In this document: positions 25,168-32,981 of the stretch, in pieces
Layout of the letters: each line of letters starts with the position of its first letter
How positions within the stretch are numbered: position 1 is the first letter of the stretch
DNA from: Anderseniella sp.
GTDB lineage: Bacteria > Pseudomonadota > Alphaproteobacteria > Rhizobiales > Aestuariivirgaceae
Direction of reading: 5' to 3'
Length of the DNA stretch: 64,000 bases
Assembly (NCBI GenBank): GCA_028289645.1
Contig: JANQOK010000016.1
Coordinates: 62,001 to 126,000 of the forward strand
Notes under the pieces: model-generated
Seen by the model: the letters and a program-made list of their open reading frames with translations, nothing else
What the model was told of the DNA's origin: nothing
Databases searched by the model: none
Made by a program: the position numbers and the translations under genes

Positions 25168-26666
25168 GCCACGGTGTCTCCGGCTGCCGGATCAGAAAGG
25201 TCGATCCAAATGGTCTTGATCTCGGTGTACTGGTCATGGGCGTGAACGCCGTTGTCGCGGCCCCCGAAACCCGATTGCTTGTAGCCGCCGAACGGTGTCG
25301 AGATATCGCCCTCACCATAGCAGTTGACGGTTACGGTTCCGGCCCTGATGGCCTTTGCTGCCTGCAGCGCCATCCTGGCATTGGCCGTGAACACACTTGC
25401 CGTCAGGCCATAATCTGTATCATTGGCGATCTCGATTGCCTCGTCGAGCGAACGGGCCGTTATGACAGACAGGACAGGCCCGAAAATCTCGTCGCGGGCC
25501 AGCTTGTCGCCGCGCTTTACGTCGTCGAAAATCGTCGGGGCGGCAAAGCCGCCGTCCATCTTGCCGCCGGTCAGCACTTTCGCCTTGGCGGATTTCAGAT
25601 ACCCGGCAACCTTCTTGCAGTGACCTTTGTCGATCAGAGCGCCGAGGTGGTTTTGCGGGTCAAGCGGATCGCCGGTCTTCCAGTCCCGCACCCGCGCCAG
25701 CATGCATTTCAACAAGGGTTTCTTGACCGCCTCATGCACGATCAGGCGAGAATTGGCCGAACAGTTCTCGCCCATATTCCAGAACGCGGCATTGACCAGG
25801 TGTTCCGCCACCAGGTCGAGATTTTCCGCATCCTCCAGAACGATTGCCGGGTTCTTGCCGCCACACTCCAGAACCACCTTTTTGAGATTGCTGTCAGCCG
25901 CATAGCGCAGGAAACGCTTGCCGGTTTCGGTCGAGCCGGTGAAGCTGACCATATCGACATCAGCGTGCAGACCCAGCGGTTCACCAACTGAAGGACCATC
26001 GCCCGGCAGCACCTGCAACACGCCGCGCGGGATGCCGGCCTCAGCCGCAAGCTCTGCCACGCGCAGCGCGGTCAGTGAGGTCTGCTCGGCCGGTTTGACA
26101 ATCACCGAATTGCCGGCAGCCAGGGCGGGACCGATCTTCCAGGCCAGCATGAGCAACGGAAAGTTCCACGGCAGCACGGCAGCGACCACGCCGACCGGCT
26201 CGCGCACGATCATGGCAATGGCATCGTCTCCGCCCGGTGCGGTCTGGTCATAAAGCTTGTCGGCCGCCTCGGCATGCCACTTGATGGTGTGGATGGTCTC
26301 GGGGATGTCGATCAGTTCGCAATCGCGGATCGGCTTGCCGGCATCGAGACTTTCCATGACAGCCAGTTCGCGGCGATTGCGGGTGATGAGCTTGCACAAC
26401 CGGATCAGAATGTCCTTGCGCTCGGACGGATGCCGTTTGGCCCAGTGACCCTGATCAAAGGCTTCGCGCGCCTTCGACACGGCAAGGTCGACGTCGGTCT
26501 TGTCGCATGCGGCAAGCTCACAGATCACCTTGCCGGTGGCCGGATTGTGGGTCTTGAGCTTCGCGCCGCGTCCCGCCCGGTATTTGCCGTCGATGAAAGC
26601 CGCCCGGGGAAAGTCCAGGCCTGCAGCAATGGCAGCATATTCCGCACGGGTCAGAAGATCGCCCAT
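25164..26666 (-). CDS. NAD(P)-dependent aldehyde dehydrogenase (PuuC-like)
   Basis: 500 residues. Catalytic landmarks are LPWNFPLLML, the nucleotide-binding FTGSTETGKRFL, Glu in LECGGKNPAIV and Cys in NMGENCSANSR. The AEAADKLYDQ region resembles PuuC/gamma-glutamyl-aminobutyraldehyde dehydrogenases; alpha-ketoglutarate semialdehyde dehydrogenase would be the role in a hydroxyproline route. ATG 26666 follows the DapA-family stop by 1 bp and has AAGGAAG upstream; the frame to 26693 is only basic leader and is not used. Confidence 0.9.
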   Translation of the reverse strand: MGDLLTRAEYAAIAAGLDFPRAAFIDGKYRAGRGAKLKTHNPATGKVICELAACDKTDVDLAVSKAREAFDQGHWAKRHPSERKDILIRLCKLITRNRRELAVMESLDAGKPIRDCELIDIPETIHTIKWHAEAADKLYDQTAPGGDDAIAMIVREPVGVVAAVLPWNFPLLMLAWKIGPALAAGNSVIVKPAEQTSLTALRVAELAAEAGIPRGVLQVLPGDGPSVGEPLGLHADVDMVSFTGSTETGKRFLRYAADSNLKKVVLECGGKNPAIVLEDAENLDLVAEHLVNAAFWNMGENCSANSRLIVHEAVKKPLLKCMLARVRDWKTGDPLDPQNHLGALIDKGHCKKVAGYLKSAKAKVLTGGKMDGGFAAPTIFDDVKRGDKLARDEIFGPVLSVITARSLDEAIEIANDTDYGLTASVFTANARMALQAAKAIRAGTVTVNCYGEGDISTPFGGYKQSGFGGRDNGVHAHDQYTEIKTIWIDLSDPAAGDTVA

Positions 26667-26667
26667 A

Positions 26668-27573
26668 TCACGCTTCCTTCTCAATCGCCGCAATGGCGGT
26701 GTTCATGGTGGCAACCACTTCAGCCAGCTGGCGCTTGTCGTCCTTGTTCAGAGGCTGCAGCGGGCGGCGCGGCGGACCGCAGTCGATGCCGCGCAGGGTG
26801 AGCCCGTGCTTGATGCACTGGACAAACTTGCCGCCCTGCTCCAGCACCCGCATCAGCGGCAGCATGGCCGACATGATGGCGCGTCCGCGCGTGAAATCGC
26901 CGTCAACAGCGCAGGCGCGATACAGGGCAAGATGGGCCTCAGGCGCAAAATTCGACCCCGCGCAGACCCAGGAGCGCGCGCCCCAGGCGAAGAATTCCAG
27001 CGCCTGGTCATCCATGCCGCACGACAGTTGGATATGAGGGTAATCGCGCGCCAGCATGTGCAGCCTGTCAGGATCGCCGGAACTCTCCTTGATGGCGCAG
27101 AAATTCGGCGAGCGGCCAAGCCTGTCGAGGGTCTCCTCATCCATGTTGACCGACATGCGGCCAGGATAATTGTACAGCATGACGGGCAGGTTGGCGGCGC
27201 GGTCGATTGCCAAAGCGTGCAGGGCGATCTCGCGCCCGGTCGGGTAGGCATAGGGTGGGGTTGCGACAAGCAGCGCATCGGCACCGATTTCCCTGGCGGC
27301 CTCGGCAAAGACAATGCTGTCTTCAGTTCGAATGGCGCCGGTGCCAATGATCAGCGGAACCCGATTGCCGACAACCTTGCTGGCGAGGGTCATCAGTTCG
27401 ATACGCTCTTCGGCTGACTGGGCGTAGTACTCGCCGGTCGTGCCAGCCACAATAATGCCGTGAACTCCGCAGCCAATCAGGTGCTCGATGGCCTCGCCAA
27501 ATGCCTTGGCGTTGAGCGAAAAGTCATCGTTGTAGGGCGTGACCAGCGGCGTGTAGATGCCTTCAAAACGCAT
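26668..27573 (-). CDS. DapA-family (DHDPS/NAL) lyase or deaminase
   Basis: 301 residues, one TIM barrel. Family residues are visible: GTTGE at 44-48, Tyr134 in LYNYPGR and Schiff-base Lys162 in AIKESSGD. The family includes dihydrodipicolinate synthase, N-acetylneuraminate lyase, KdgD and the 1-pyrroline-4-hydroxy-2-carboxylate deaminase of hydroxyproline catabolism. Neighbours (ALDH, DAO oxidase, betaine-epimerase-like enzyme) favour the last role, but KdgD-type sugar acid dehydration is a real alternative. ATG 27573 overlaps the GntR gene end by 11 bp. Confidence 0.85.
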   Translation of the reverse strand: MRFEGIYTPLVTPYNDDFSLNAKAFGEAIEHLIGCGVHGIIVAGTTGEYYAQSAEERIELMTLASKVVGNRVPLIIGTGAIRTEDSIVFAEAAREIGADALLVATPPYAYPTGREIALHALAIDRAANLPVMLYNYPGRMSVNMDEETLDRLGRSPNFCAIKESSGDPDRLHMLARDYPHIQLSCGMDDQALEFFAWGARSWVCAGSNFAPEAHLALYRACAVDGDFTRGRAIMSAMLPLMRVLEQGGKFVQCIKHGLTLRGIDCGPPRRPLQPLNKDDKRQLAEVVATMNTAIAAIEKEA

Positions 27574-28273
27574 GCTTCTTGGTCTCATACGTGTCCATGT
27601 CCAGATCCGTCGGCAATGGATCCGGCCTGACATACTTCTCCATCCGGTCACGCGACAAAGACCAGTGTTCCAGCGTCAGCTCAACGACCACCGCAGGTTC
27701 GCCTTTCTCGATTGCCTCGATCATCTGGTCATGCTGGTTACACGCGGTGCGGATCAATTGTTCCTCGCGGTCGTTCTTGGGGTTGTAGAACAACTGGCTC
27801 ATTCTGGTGTGATCGATCAGCAGCCGGTTGAGACTTGGCGTCAGATAGGCGTTGCCTGCCATCTCACCGATGATGTGATGAAATGAGTGGTTGAACATCG
27901 CCATCTCCAGCACGTTGCCGCTTTCACTGGCCTTGCGGAACGAGCGCTGAGCGTTCTTGAGCGCGGTCACCTGCGGAGACTTGGCGTTTTCAGCCGCGAG
28001 CCGGCCAACTGCGGCATAAATGAGCGGGGCTGACTGGAAGAAGTTGCGCATGCTGGCGATGTCCATTGAGGAAACCTTGGCGCCACGGTTTTCCTCCAGT
28101 GTCAGAAAACCTTCACCGGCAAGGCGCTGAAATACTTCTCGCAGCGGTGTCCTGGACAGTTCATACTGTTGCGACAGCACGGTTTCATCCAGCACCGATC
28201 CCGGCTCGATATTGAGTGTCAGGATGCGGTGCCTCAGGTCTGCCTGACAGGCCTGCTTCTTGTTGATTTTCAT
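27563..28273 (-). CDS. GntR-family regulator with FCD effector domain
   Basis: 236 residues. The N-terminal winged helix has VLSQQYELSRTPLREVFQRL and GEGFLTLEENRGAKV. The all-helical FCD domain (about 85-215) carries the metal-binding His pattern (FNHSFHHII, NQHDQMIEAI, LEHWSLSRDRM). It is the first gene of the minus-strand operon and its end overlaps the DapA-family start. AGAGGAAG precedes the ATG. An operator-like palindrome lies 31 bp upstream of its start and again before the SBP gene, so it probably autoregulates and controls the cluster. Confidence 0.88.
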   Translation of the reverse strand: MKINKKQACQADLRHRILTLNIEPGSVLDETVLSQQYELSRTPLREVFQRLAGEGFLTLEENRGAKVSSMDIASMRNFFQSAPLIYAAVGRLAAENAKSPQVTALKNAQRSFRKASESGNVLEMAMFNHSFHHIIGEMAGNAYLTPSLNRLLIDHTRMSQLFYNPKNDREEQLIRTACNQHDQMIEAIEKGEPAVVVELTLEHWSLSRDRMEKYVRPDPLPTDLDMDTYETKKHAF

Positions 28274-28303
28274 ATCGGTCTTCCTCTGATGAGAAGATTA
28301 ATA

Positions 28304-28319
28304 TACAAATTGTATACAA
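28304..28319. promoter_or_regulatory. Candidate GntR operator in the GntR/CoA-transferase divergent region
   Basis: ATACAAATTGTATACA, followed by one more A, gives two overlapping dyads (ATACAA-A-TTGTAT and TTGTATACAA). It is identical over 16 bases to the site at 22116-22131. It lies between the GntR start (28273) and the divergent CoA-transferase start (28508), so one bound regulator could affect both directions. Confidence 0.65.
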
Positions 28320-28507
28320 ATATCAATAATTCATTGCTGCAACCAAAGAAATTTCAGCCCTGCTGTCAATTCGCAGCGCAAGACCGGGCTGGCGGGACGC
28401 AGCGCATACCTGGCATGACTTCAACGTGTTGTGATCTACGACGCTGGCAAGCTTCGTGCTAAACGTCGCCTGGTTCGCAGATTTTTGACGTCGAAAGGAA
28501 GTTTCCC

Positions 28508-29698
28508 ATGCCCGGCCCACTGGACGGTGTTCGTATTCTGGACCTGAGCAACATGGTTTCCGGGCCGCTTGGCGCCATGATACTGGCCGACCAGGGGGCC
28601 GATGTCATCAAGGTGGAAAGTCCCACCGGTGATTCTACCCGCGCCGTGGCGACCCGCAGGGGCGGGTTTTCCGCCTCGTTCCTGAACAACAACCGCAACA
28701 AGCGCTCCATTGTTCTGGACCTGAAGAAGCCAGGCGGAAAGGACGCCCTGAAACGGCTGATTGCCACCGTGGATGTGGTCCTGCAGAATTTCCGGCCCGG
28801 TGTCGTGGACCGGCTGGGTATCGGCTACGAGGATGCCAGGGCCATCAGGCCCGATATCATCTACGCGTCGATCAGCGGGTTCGGTGAAGACGGGCCTTAC
28901 GCCCACAAGCCGGTGTTCGACCCGCTGGTGCAATCACTGTCCGGACTGACCACGGTTCAGGCCGGGTCTGACGACGTGCGCCCTGCCCTGGTGCGCACCA
29001 TCGTGCCGGACAAGCTGACCAGCTTCACCGTCGCGCAGGCGATAAGTGCGGCGCTGTTCGCCCGTGAGCGCACCGGCACGGGCCAGCACATTCAGCTTTC
29101 CATGCTGGACACCGTGGTGCACTTCCTGTGGTCATCCGACATGGGTGGCCATACCTTCATCGGCGATGAACTGGAAACCGAAACCGCACAGAGTTTTATC
29201 GACCTGATCTATGAGACGTCTGACGGCTACATTTCCGTGGCGGCGTTCCGGCGGGTCGACTGGGAAAAGCTGGCCGATGCCTGCGAGCGGCCGGAATGGA
29301 AGACCGACGAGCGCTTCCGGACGTCAGCCGGGCTTGAGGAATTCAAGAATGACCGCCTGGCCATGACCCAGGACGCCCTGCGGCAACGCACCAGCGCTGA
29401 ATGGATCGAGCGGCTGAACCAGTATGATGTGCCGCATGCGCCGGTCATGACCCGCAGCGAGATGATCCGGCACCCGCAGATTGCGGCCAACAAGCTGATC
29501 GTTGAACACGACCACCCTCAAGCCGGGCCGCTGCGCCAGACCAGAACGCCGGCCCGGTTCGGCGCCACGCCTGCCGAATACCGCATGGGCGGCCCGAGGC
29601 TCGGCCAGCATACGTCGGAGGTGCTGCTGGAAGCCGGGTTCTCAGACGCAGAGGTCACCGCATTGATCGGAAACGGTGCGGCGTTCACCGCCAAATGA
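28508..29698 (+). CDS. CaiB/BaiF family (class III) CoA-transferase
   Basis: 396 residues, normal length. The N-terminal GVRILDLSNMVSGPLGAMIL and DQGADVIKVESPTGDSTR blocks are standard, FRPGVVDRLGI follows, and Asp in LSMLDTVVHF fits the catalytic Asp that forms the acyl anhydride. It would activate a carboxylic acid with CoA taken from another acyl-CoA. AAAGGAAG precedes the ATG. It diverges from the GntR gene and shares its operator region, so it may handle a product of the same pathway (for example carnitine-like acids); substrate unproven. Confidence 0.9.
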   Translation: MPGPLDGVRILDLSNMVSGPLGAMILADQGADVIKVESPTGDSTRAVATRRGGFSASFLNNNRNKRSIVLDLKKPGGKDALKRLIATVDVVLQNFRPGVVDRLGIGYEDARAIRPDIIYASISGFGEDGPYAHKPVFDPLVQSLSGLTTVQAGSDDVRPALVRTIVPDKLTSFTVAQAISAALFARERTGTGQHIQLSMLDTVVHFLWSSDMGGHTFIGDELETETAQSFIDLIYETSDGYISVAAFRRVDWEKLADACERPEWKTDERFRTSAGLEEFKNDRLAMTQDALRQRTSAEWIERLNQYDVPHAPVMTRSEMIRHPQIAANKLIVEHDHPQAGPLRQTRTPARFGATPAEYRMGGPRLGQHTSEVLLEAGFSDAEVTALIGNGAAFTAK

Positions 29699-29710
29699 AA
29701 TTCACCAGGT

Positions 29711-29764
29711 AATTTTTGTCACTAGTTTAGACCCAGTTTTCACTTGTGTGAAAATTTTTGTCAC
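29711..29764. promoter_or_regulatory. Candidate operator: palindrome flanked by direct repeats
   Basis: Perfect inverted arms TTTTCAC/GTGAAAA with a 4-nt spacer at 29737-29754, flanked by two copies of AATTTTTGTCAC at 29711-29722 and 29753-29764. The region is AT-rich against a GC-rich background and lies about 50 bp before the DDAH-like gene. It looks like a regulator-binding region; the regulator is not identified. Confidence 0.5.
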
Positions 29765-29811
29765 ATCATGGTGGTCTTCATCTTTGATCCCGGACTTGAC
29801 GGAGAGCTGCC

Positions 29812-30744
29812 ATGAGCCAAGACACCTGCCCCCTGCGTGCCCGTGTGGACGGCGGCGGCACACCGGAAATGTCGGACTGGTACCTGAAGTCCGAGACCGG
29901 CGTGCTGCGCGATGTGCTGCTGGGCCCCGCTGAAACCTTCCGCTGGCTCGGGCTTGAAAATGCCGCCTGGTCGTCCCTGGTCCGCGACACGCTGCGGCGC
30001 GGCTTGCGGTTCGACAAACAGCTTGCCATGCGCCAGCACCGCGAAATGGTCGACGCCTACGAAAGCGCCGGCGTCACGTGCCACTTCCTGCCGGCAGATG
30101 AGCGGGTGCCCTACCAGATTTACGCCCGCGACTCTTCGTTCATGTCGCCCTATGGAGCCGTGATCTGCCAGCTTGCCAGCCCGCGCAGGCGCGGTGAATA
30201 CGCGTCCGTGCTGCGCTTTTACCTGGAGAACAACATCCCGATCTACGACATGGTCTCGGCGGGCAACTTCGAAGGCGGTGACTTCAACATCATCCGCCAT
30301 GGCGTTGCGCTTGTCGGCTACACCGATCATCGTACCGAAGAGGTTGCCGCCAGCCAGGTTGCAGACTGGTTCAAGGCCGAAGGCTGGGAGATCAAGTATG
30401 CACCCATCGACCAGTTCTACGTGCATATCGACCTGATGGTGTGCATGCTCAACGACACTTGCGCGGCTGTCTGCCTGGACACGACACCCGACGACATCGT
30501 TGCCTGGCTGAAGGAAAAGAAGATCGAGATCATTCCGGCCAGCTTCAAGGAAACCATGGCGCTGGGCTGCAATGTCGTTGCACTGGGAGGCGACCGGGTG
30601 TTGTCCACCCTGGGCGCCAGCGACCTGAACACAAAAATGCGTGCCGCCGGGTTTGAGGTGTATGATCCCGACATGACCATGTTCACCTGGGCCGGCGGCG
30701 GTGTGCACTGCATGTGCCAGCCGCTGCGCCGCGAAGCGGCCTGA
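29812..30744 (+). CDS. Amidinotransferase/DDAH-family protein
   Basis: 310 residues of the guanidino-group modifying superfamily (arginine deiminase, DDAH, amidinotransferase). Visible motifs are YARDSSFMSPYGAV, NFEGGDFNII, YVHIDLMVCML with the active-site His, and Cys in GGGVHCMCQPLRR near the C-terminus. Such enzymes attack a guanidinium carbon through the Cys, giving citrulline-type products, or transfer the amidino group. GGAGAGC precedes the ATG. It is single, after a palindromic leader, in a region rich in nitrogen catabolism genes. Confidence 0.87.
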   Translation: MSQDTCPLRARVDGGGTPEMSDWYLKSETGVLRDVLLGPAETFRWLGLENAAWSSLVRDTLRRGLRFDKQLAMRQHREMVDAYESAGVTCHFLPADERVPYQIYARDSSFMSPYGAVICQLASPRRRGEYASVLRFYLENNIPIYDMVSAGNFEGGDFNIIRHGVALVGYTDHRTEEVAASQVADWFKAEGWEIKYAPIDQFYVHIDLMVCMLNDTCAAVCLDTTPDDIVAWLKEKKIEIIPASFKETMALGCNVVALGGDRVLSTLGASDLNTKMRAAGFEVYDPDMTMFTWAGGGVHCMCQPLRREAA

Positions 30745-30786
30745 GACTGATATTCGCTGAGTTCCGCGGAAACCTGCATTCAGGCC

Positions 30787-30817
30787 TTGACCTGGAGTTG
30801 CTCCAGCTTGGTAGTTT
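30787..30817 (+). promoter_or_regulatory. MerR-type promoter with 19-bp spacer
   Basis: TTGACC (-35, 30787-30792) and TAGTTT (-10, 30812-30817) are 19 bp apart, the lengthened spacing characteristic of MerR-activated promoters. A dyad CTGGAG-TTG-CTCCAG (30792-30806) occupies the spacer, as in MerR and NmlR operators. It lies 30 bp before the MerR gene, so the regulator should control its own operon. Confidence 0.75.
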
Positions 30818-30846
30818 TACAGAAACTGCCAGACAAGGAGTGACAC

Positions 30847-31200
30847 ATGCGCATTGCAGAAGCCGCGCTTCGAAGCGGCCTGAGCGTGGATACAATCCGC
30901 TATTACGAGAAATCCGGTACCGTGCCTGAAATCCGCCGCGGGCCTGACCGGCAGCGGCGGTTCTCGCAGGAAAACATCGACTGGCTCACCCTGCTGTACT
31001 GGCTGCGCGAAACCGGCATGCCGATGAAAACCATGCATCGTTTCGCCAGCCTGTACCAAGTGGGAGACAGCACAATTTGCGAACGCAAGCAAGTTCTGAT
31101 GGCCCATGCCGAGCATTTGAAAAAACGGCGGGCCGATCTTGACCGCTGCGAACAGCTGCTGGCGCACAAGCTGGCGATCTACAAGGACATCGAGGGATAG
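30847..31200 (+). CDS. MerR-family transcriptional regulator
   Basis: 117 residues: winged HTH (MRIAEAALRSGLSVDTIRYY), the second-wing EKSGTVPEIRRG and a dimerisation coiled coil (residues 85-115, rich in Lys/Arg/Leu). Ligand-sensing Cys cannot be assigned with confidence; Cys appears in STICERKQ and LDRCEQLL. AAGGAG precedes the ATG. It is followed after 4 bp by an SDR gene and preceded by a MerR-type promoter. Stress or aldehyde sensing is typical of this subgroup, but the signal is unknown here. Confidence 0.88.
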   Translation: MRIAEAALRSGLSVDTIRYYEKSGTVPEIRRGPDRQRRFSQENIDWLTLLYWLRETGMPMKTMHRFASLYQVGDSTICERKQVLMAHAEHLKKRRADLDRCEQLLAHKLAIYKDIEG

Positions 31201-31204
31201 AGCA

Positions 31205-31804
31205 ATGAAGGTCATCGTGATCGGGGCACAGGGTGATATCGGACGCGCTGCCTGTGCGGAACTGGCCGAACAGCATGAGATCATCACCGCCGGCCGCAGC
31301 AGTGGAGACATCCGGGTTGATATCACGGATCGGACTTCCGTGGATCGGATGTACAAGGAAGCCGGCGATGTCGATGCAATTGTCTCGGCGGTCGGCGAGG
31401 TTCACTTTGGTCCGTTGCCTGCATTCACTGAAGCACAGTTCATGCTGGGCCTGACCCACAAGGTGATGGGCCAGGTCAATGTGGTGCTGGCAGGATTGCA
31501 AGCCGTCAATGAAGGCGGATCGTTCACCCTTACCAGTGGTGTGCTGGACCGGGATCCGGTCAGGCAGGGAACCGGTGCCGCAACAGCCAACGGCGCATTG
31601 GGCGGTTTTGTCAAAAGCGCGGCTATCGAGATGCCAAGGGGCCTGCGGGTCAATGTTGTGAGCCCGGGCCTGCTCGATGTCTCGGTTCCCCGATATGGCA
31701 GTTTCTTTCCCGGCCACGAGCCGGTGCCGTCAAAGCGTGTTGGTCTCGCCTACGCAAAGAGCGTCGAGGGCGCCCTGACCGGCCAGGTGATCATTGTGGA
31801 TTGA
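31205..31804 (+). CDS. Atypical short-chain dehydrogenase/reductase
   Basis: 199 residues, shorter than classical SDRs (about 250). The Rossmann N-terminus is MKVIVIGAQGDIGRAA, with VDITDRTS and SAVGEVHFG. The usual Tyr-x-x-x-Lys is not present: the region reads ANGALGGFVKSAAIEM, keeping Asn-Gly-Ala and the Lys only, which is typical of a small SDR subgroup. ATG 31205 follows the MerR stop by 4 bp, so the two form an operon and the enzyme is likely the regulator's target. Confidence 0.8.
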   Translation: MKVIVIGAQGDIGRAACAELAEQHEIITAGRSSGDIRVDITDRTSVDRMYKEAGDVDAIVSAVGEVHFGPLPAFTEAQFMLGLTHKVMGQVNVVLAGLQAVNEGGSFTLTSGVLDRDPVRQGTGAATANGALGGFVKSAAIEMPRGLRVNVVSPGLLDVSVPRYGSFFPGHEPVPSKRVGLAYAKSVEGALTGQVIIVD

Positions 31805-31833
31805 CGACAAGGGTCCTGTTCTGGCTACGAAGA

Positions 31834-32289
31834 TCAGGCACCCGCCAGCAATGACTTGTCGGCAGCCACAAATTCCACCGTATTGCCCTCCGGATCTTTG
31901 ATGAAAATGCCGCGCCAGCCGATCCAGTCGAACACCTGGACCCGATAGTCAACCACGTGGTCATCAAGCCAGGTCATGATGGCAGCCTGCTCGGCATAGG
32001 CCACGCTCAACGCCAGGTGATGCAGAGAAGACTTCGCCCCGGTCTCCGGCGCATCTGCACCTGACGGATGCAGGTCCGGGCGGCCGGCGGTGTTGTGAAA
32101 CAGGGCCAGCACTGTGGTGTGGCCGCCGAATCCGGCGCAGATTCTGAAAAAGGCAATACCGTCATCCCGGGTATCGCTGAGCACGTCCAGGCCAACGATG
32201 TCCCGGTAGAAATCGAACATGGTGTCTATGTCGGCACAGCGAATGGCAATCTCGCCAAGCTGGCGGACCTTGAATGGCGGTCGCGGCAT
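31834..32289 (-). CDS. VOC-superfamily (glyoxalase/dioxygenase-like) protein
   Basis: 151 residues, two betaalphabeta VOC modules. Candidate metal ligands are the early ...GEIAIRCADID strand, His in SLHHLALSVAY and Glu in DPEGNTVEFVA. The family includes glyoxalase I, fosfomycin resistance proteins and extradiol dioxygenases; none can be picked. It lies 79 bp downstream of the Lrp-type gene on the same strand and may be co-transcribed with it. Confidence 0.8.
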   Translation of the reverse strand: MPRPPFKVRQLGEIAIRCADIDTMFDFYRDIVGLDVLSDTRDDGIAFFRICAGFGGHTTVLALFHNTAGRPDLHPSGADAPETGAKSSLHHLALSVAYAEQAAIMTWLDDHVVDYRVQVFDWIGWRGIFIKDPEGNTVEFVAADKSLLAGA

Positions 32290-32368
32290 CTATTGCATCT
32301 CCAGTGGTGGGCGCACCGACCAGCAGTTGATCAAATTCCGAAGCCAGGGTCCACCGATCTGCCGATGA

Positions 32369-32899
32369 TCACTCGTCAGGCATGGCGATGTCCGGCCAGT
32401 TAGCGGTCGCCTCCGCCTGCACAGGTCTTTCCAGAAAGGTCGACAGCGTGATGTAGCTCTTCGTCGTGCGCACGCCGGCAAGCTGGTACAGCTGCGACAA
32501 CAGCAGCTCCAGCGAGTGTGCATCGGCGGTGCGCACCTTGATGATCATGCCGCTGTCGCCGGCCACCGAGTGCATTTCCTCGACCTCGGGAAAATCGGCG
32601 ATCTGCATCAGTTTCCGGCTCTTGCCCCAGCCTTCGAACTCCACATGCACGAAGGTCAGCAGCGGCTTGCCGACAGCCGGCCCGTCGAGGCAGACAGTTG
32701 ATCGCCGGATGACGCCTGATTTGCGCAGCCGCTTGACCCGCTCGTGAACTGCCGGGGCGGACAGGCCGGCGATTTCTCCGAGCCTGGCATAGGAGATGCC
32801 GGCGTCAGCGACCAGCGCGCCTAATATCCTTCGGTCAAAGGGGTCCAGGCCCGCCCCCCTCGCGGGGCCGCGCTGAACAGGCTTCGTATTTTCATTCAT
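32369..32899 (-). CDS. Lrp/AsnC-family transcriptional regulator
   Basis: 176 residues. The helix-turn-helix (RRILGALVADAGISYARLGE, then GLSAPAVHERVKRLRKSG) and the C-terminal RAM domain (EVEEMHSVAGDSGMIIKVRT) are clear. Lrp-type proteins sense amino acids and form octamers. It diverges from a RidA-family gene over an AT-rich 82-bp interval, a common pairing in amino-acid catabolism, so RidA is its probable target. Confidence 0.9.
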   Translation of the reverse strand: MNENTKPVQRGPARGAGLDPFDRRILGALVADAGISYARLGEIAGLSAPAVHERVKRLRKSGVIRRSTVCLDGPAVGKPLLTFVHVEFEGWGKSRKLMQIADFPEVEEMHSVAGDSGMIIKVRTADAHSLELLLSQLYQLAGVRTTKSYITLSTFLERPVQAEATANWPDIAMPDE

Positions 32900-32912
32900 T
32901 CAGCTTTTCTCC

Positions 32913-32925
32913 ATTCAATCTGAAT
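32913..32925. promoter_or_regulatory. Candidate Lrp-type dyad between lrp-like and RidA genes
   Basis: The dyad ATTCA-ATC-TGAAT sits in the AT-rich divergent interval, just upstream of the Lrp-family start. Autoregulation through such A/T-rich degenerate palindromes is common in this family. The site is short, so support is modest. Confidence 0.35.
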
Positions 32926-32981
32926 TCTAATCAAAATATTGTAAAATATACCGAATGAAACCATACAAAAGAAGCAAATCA

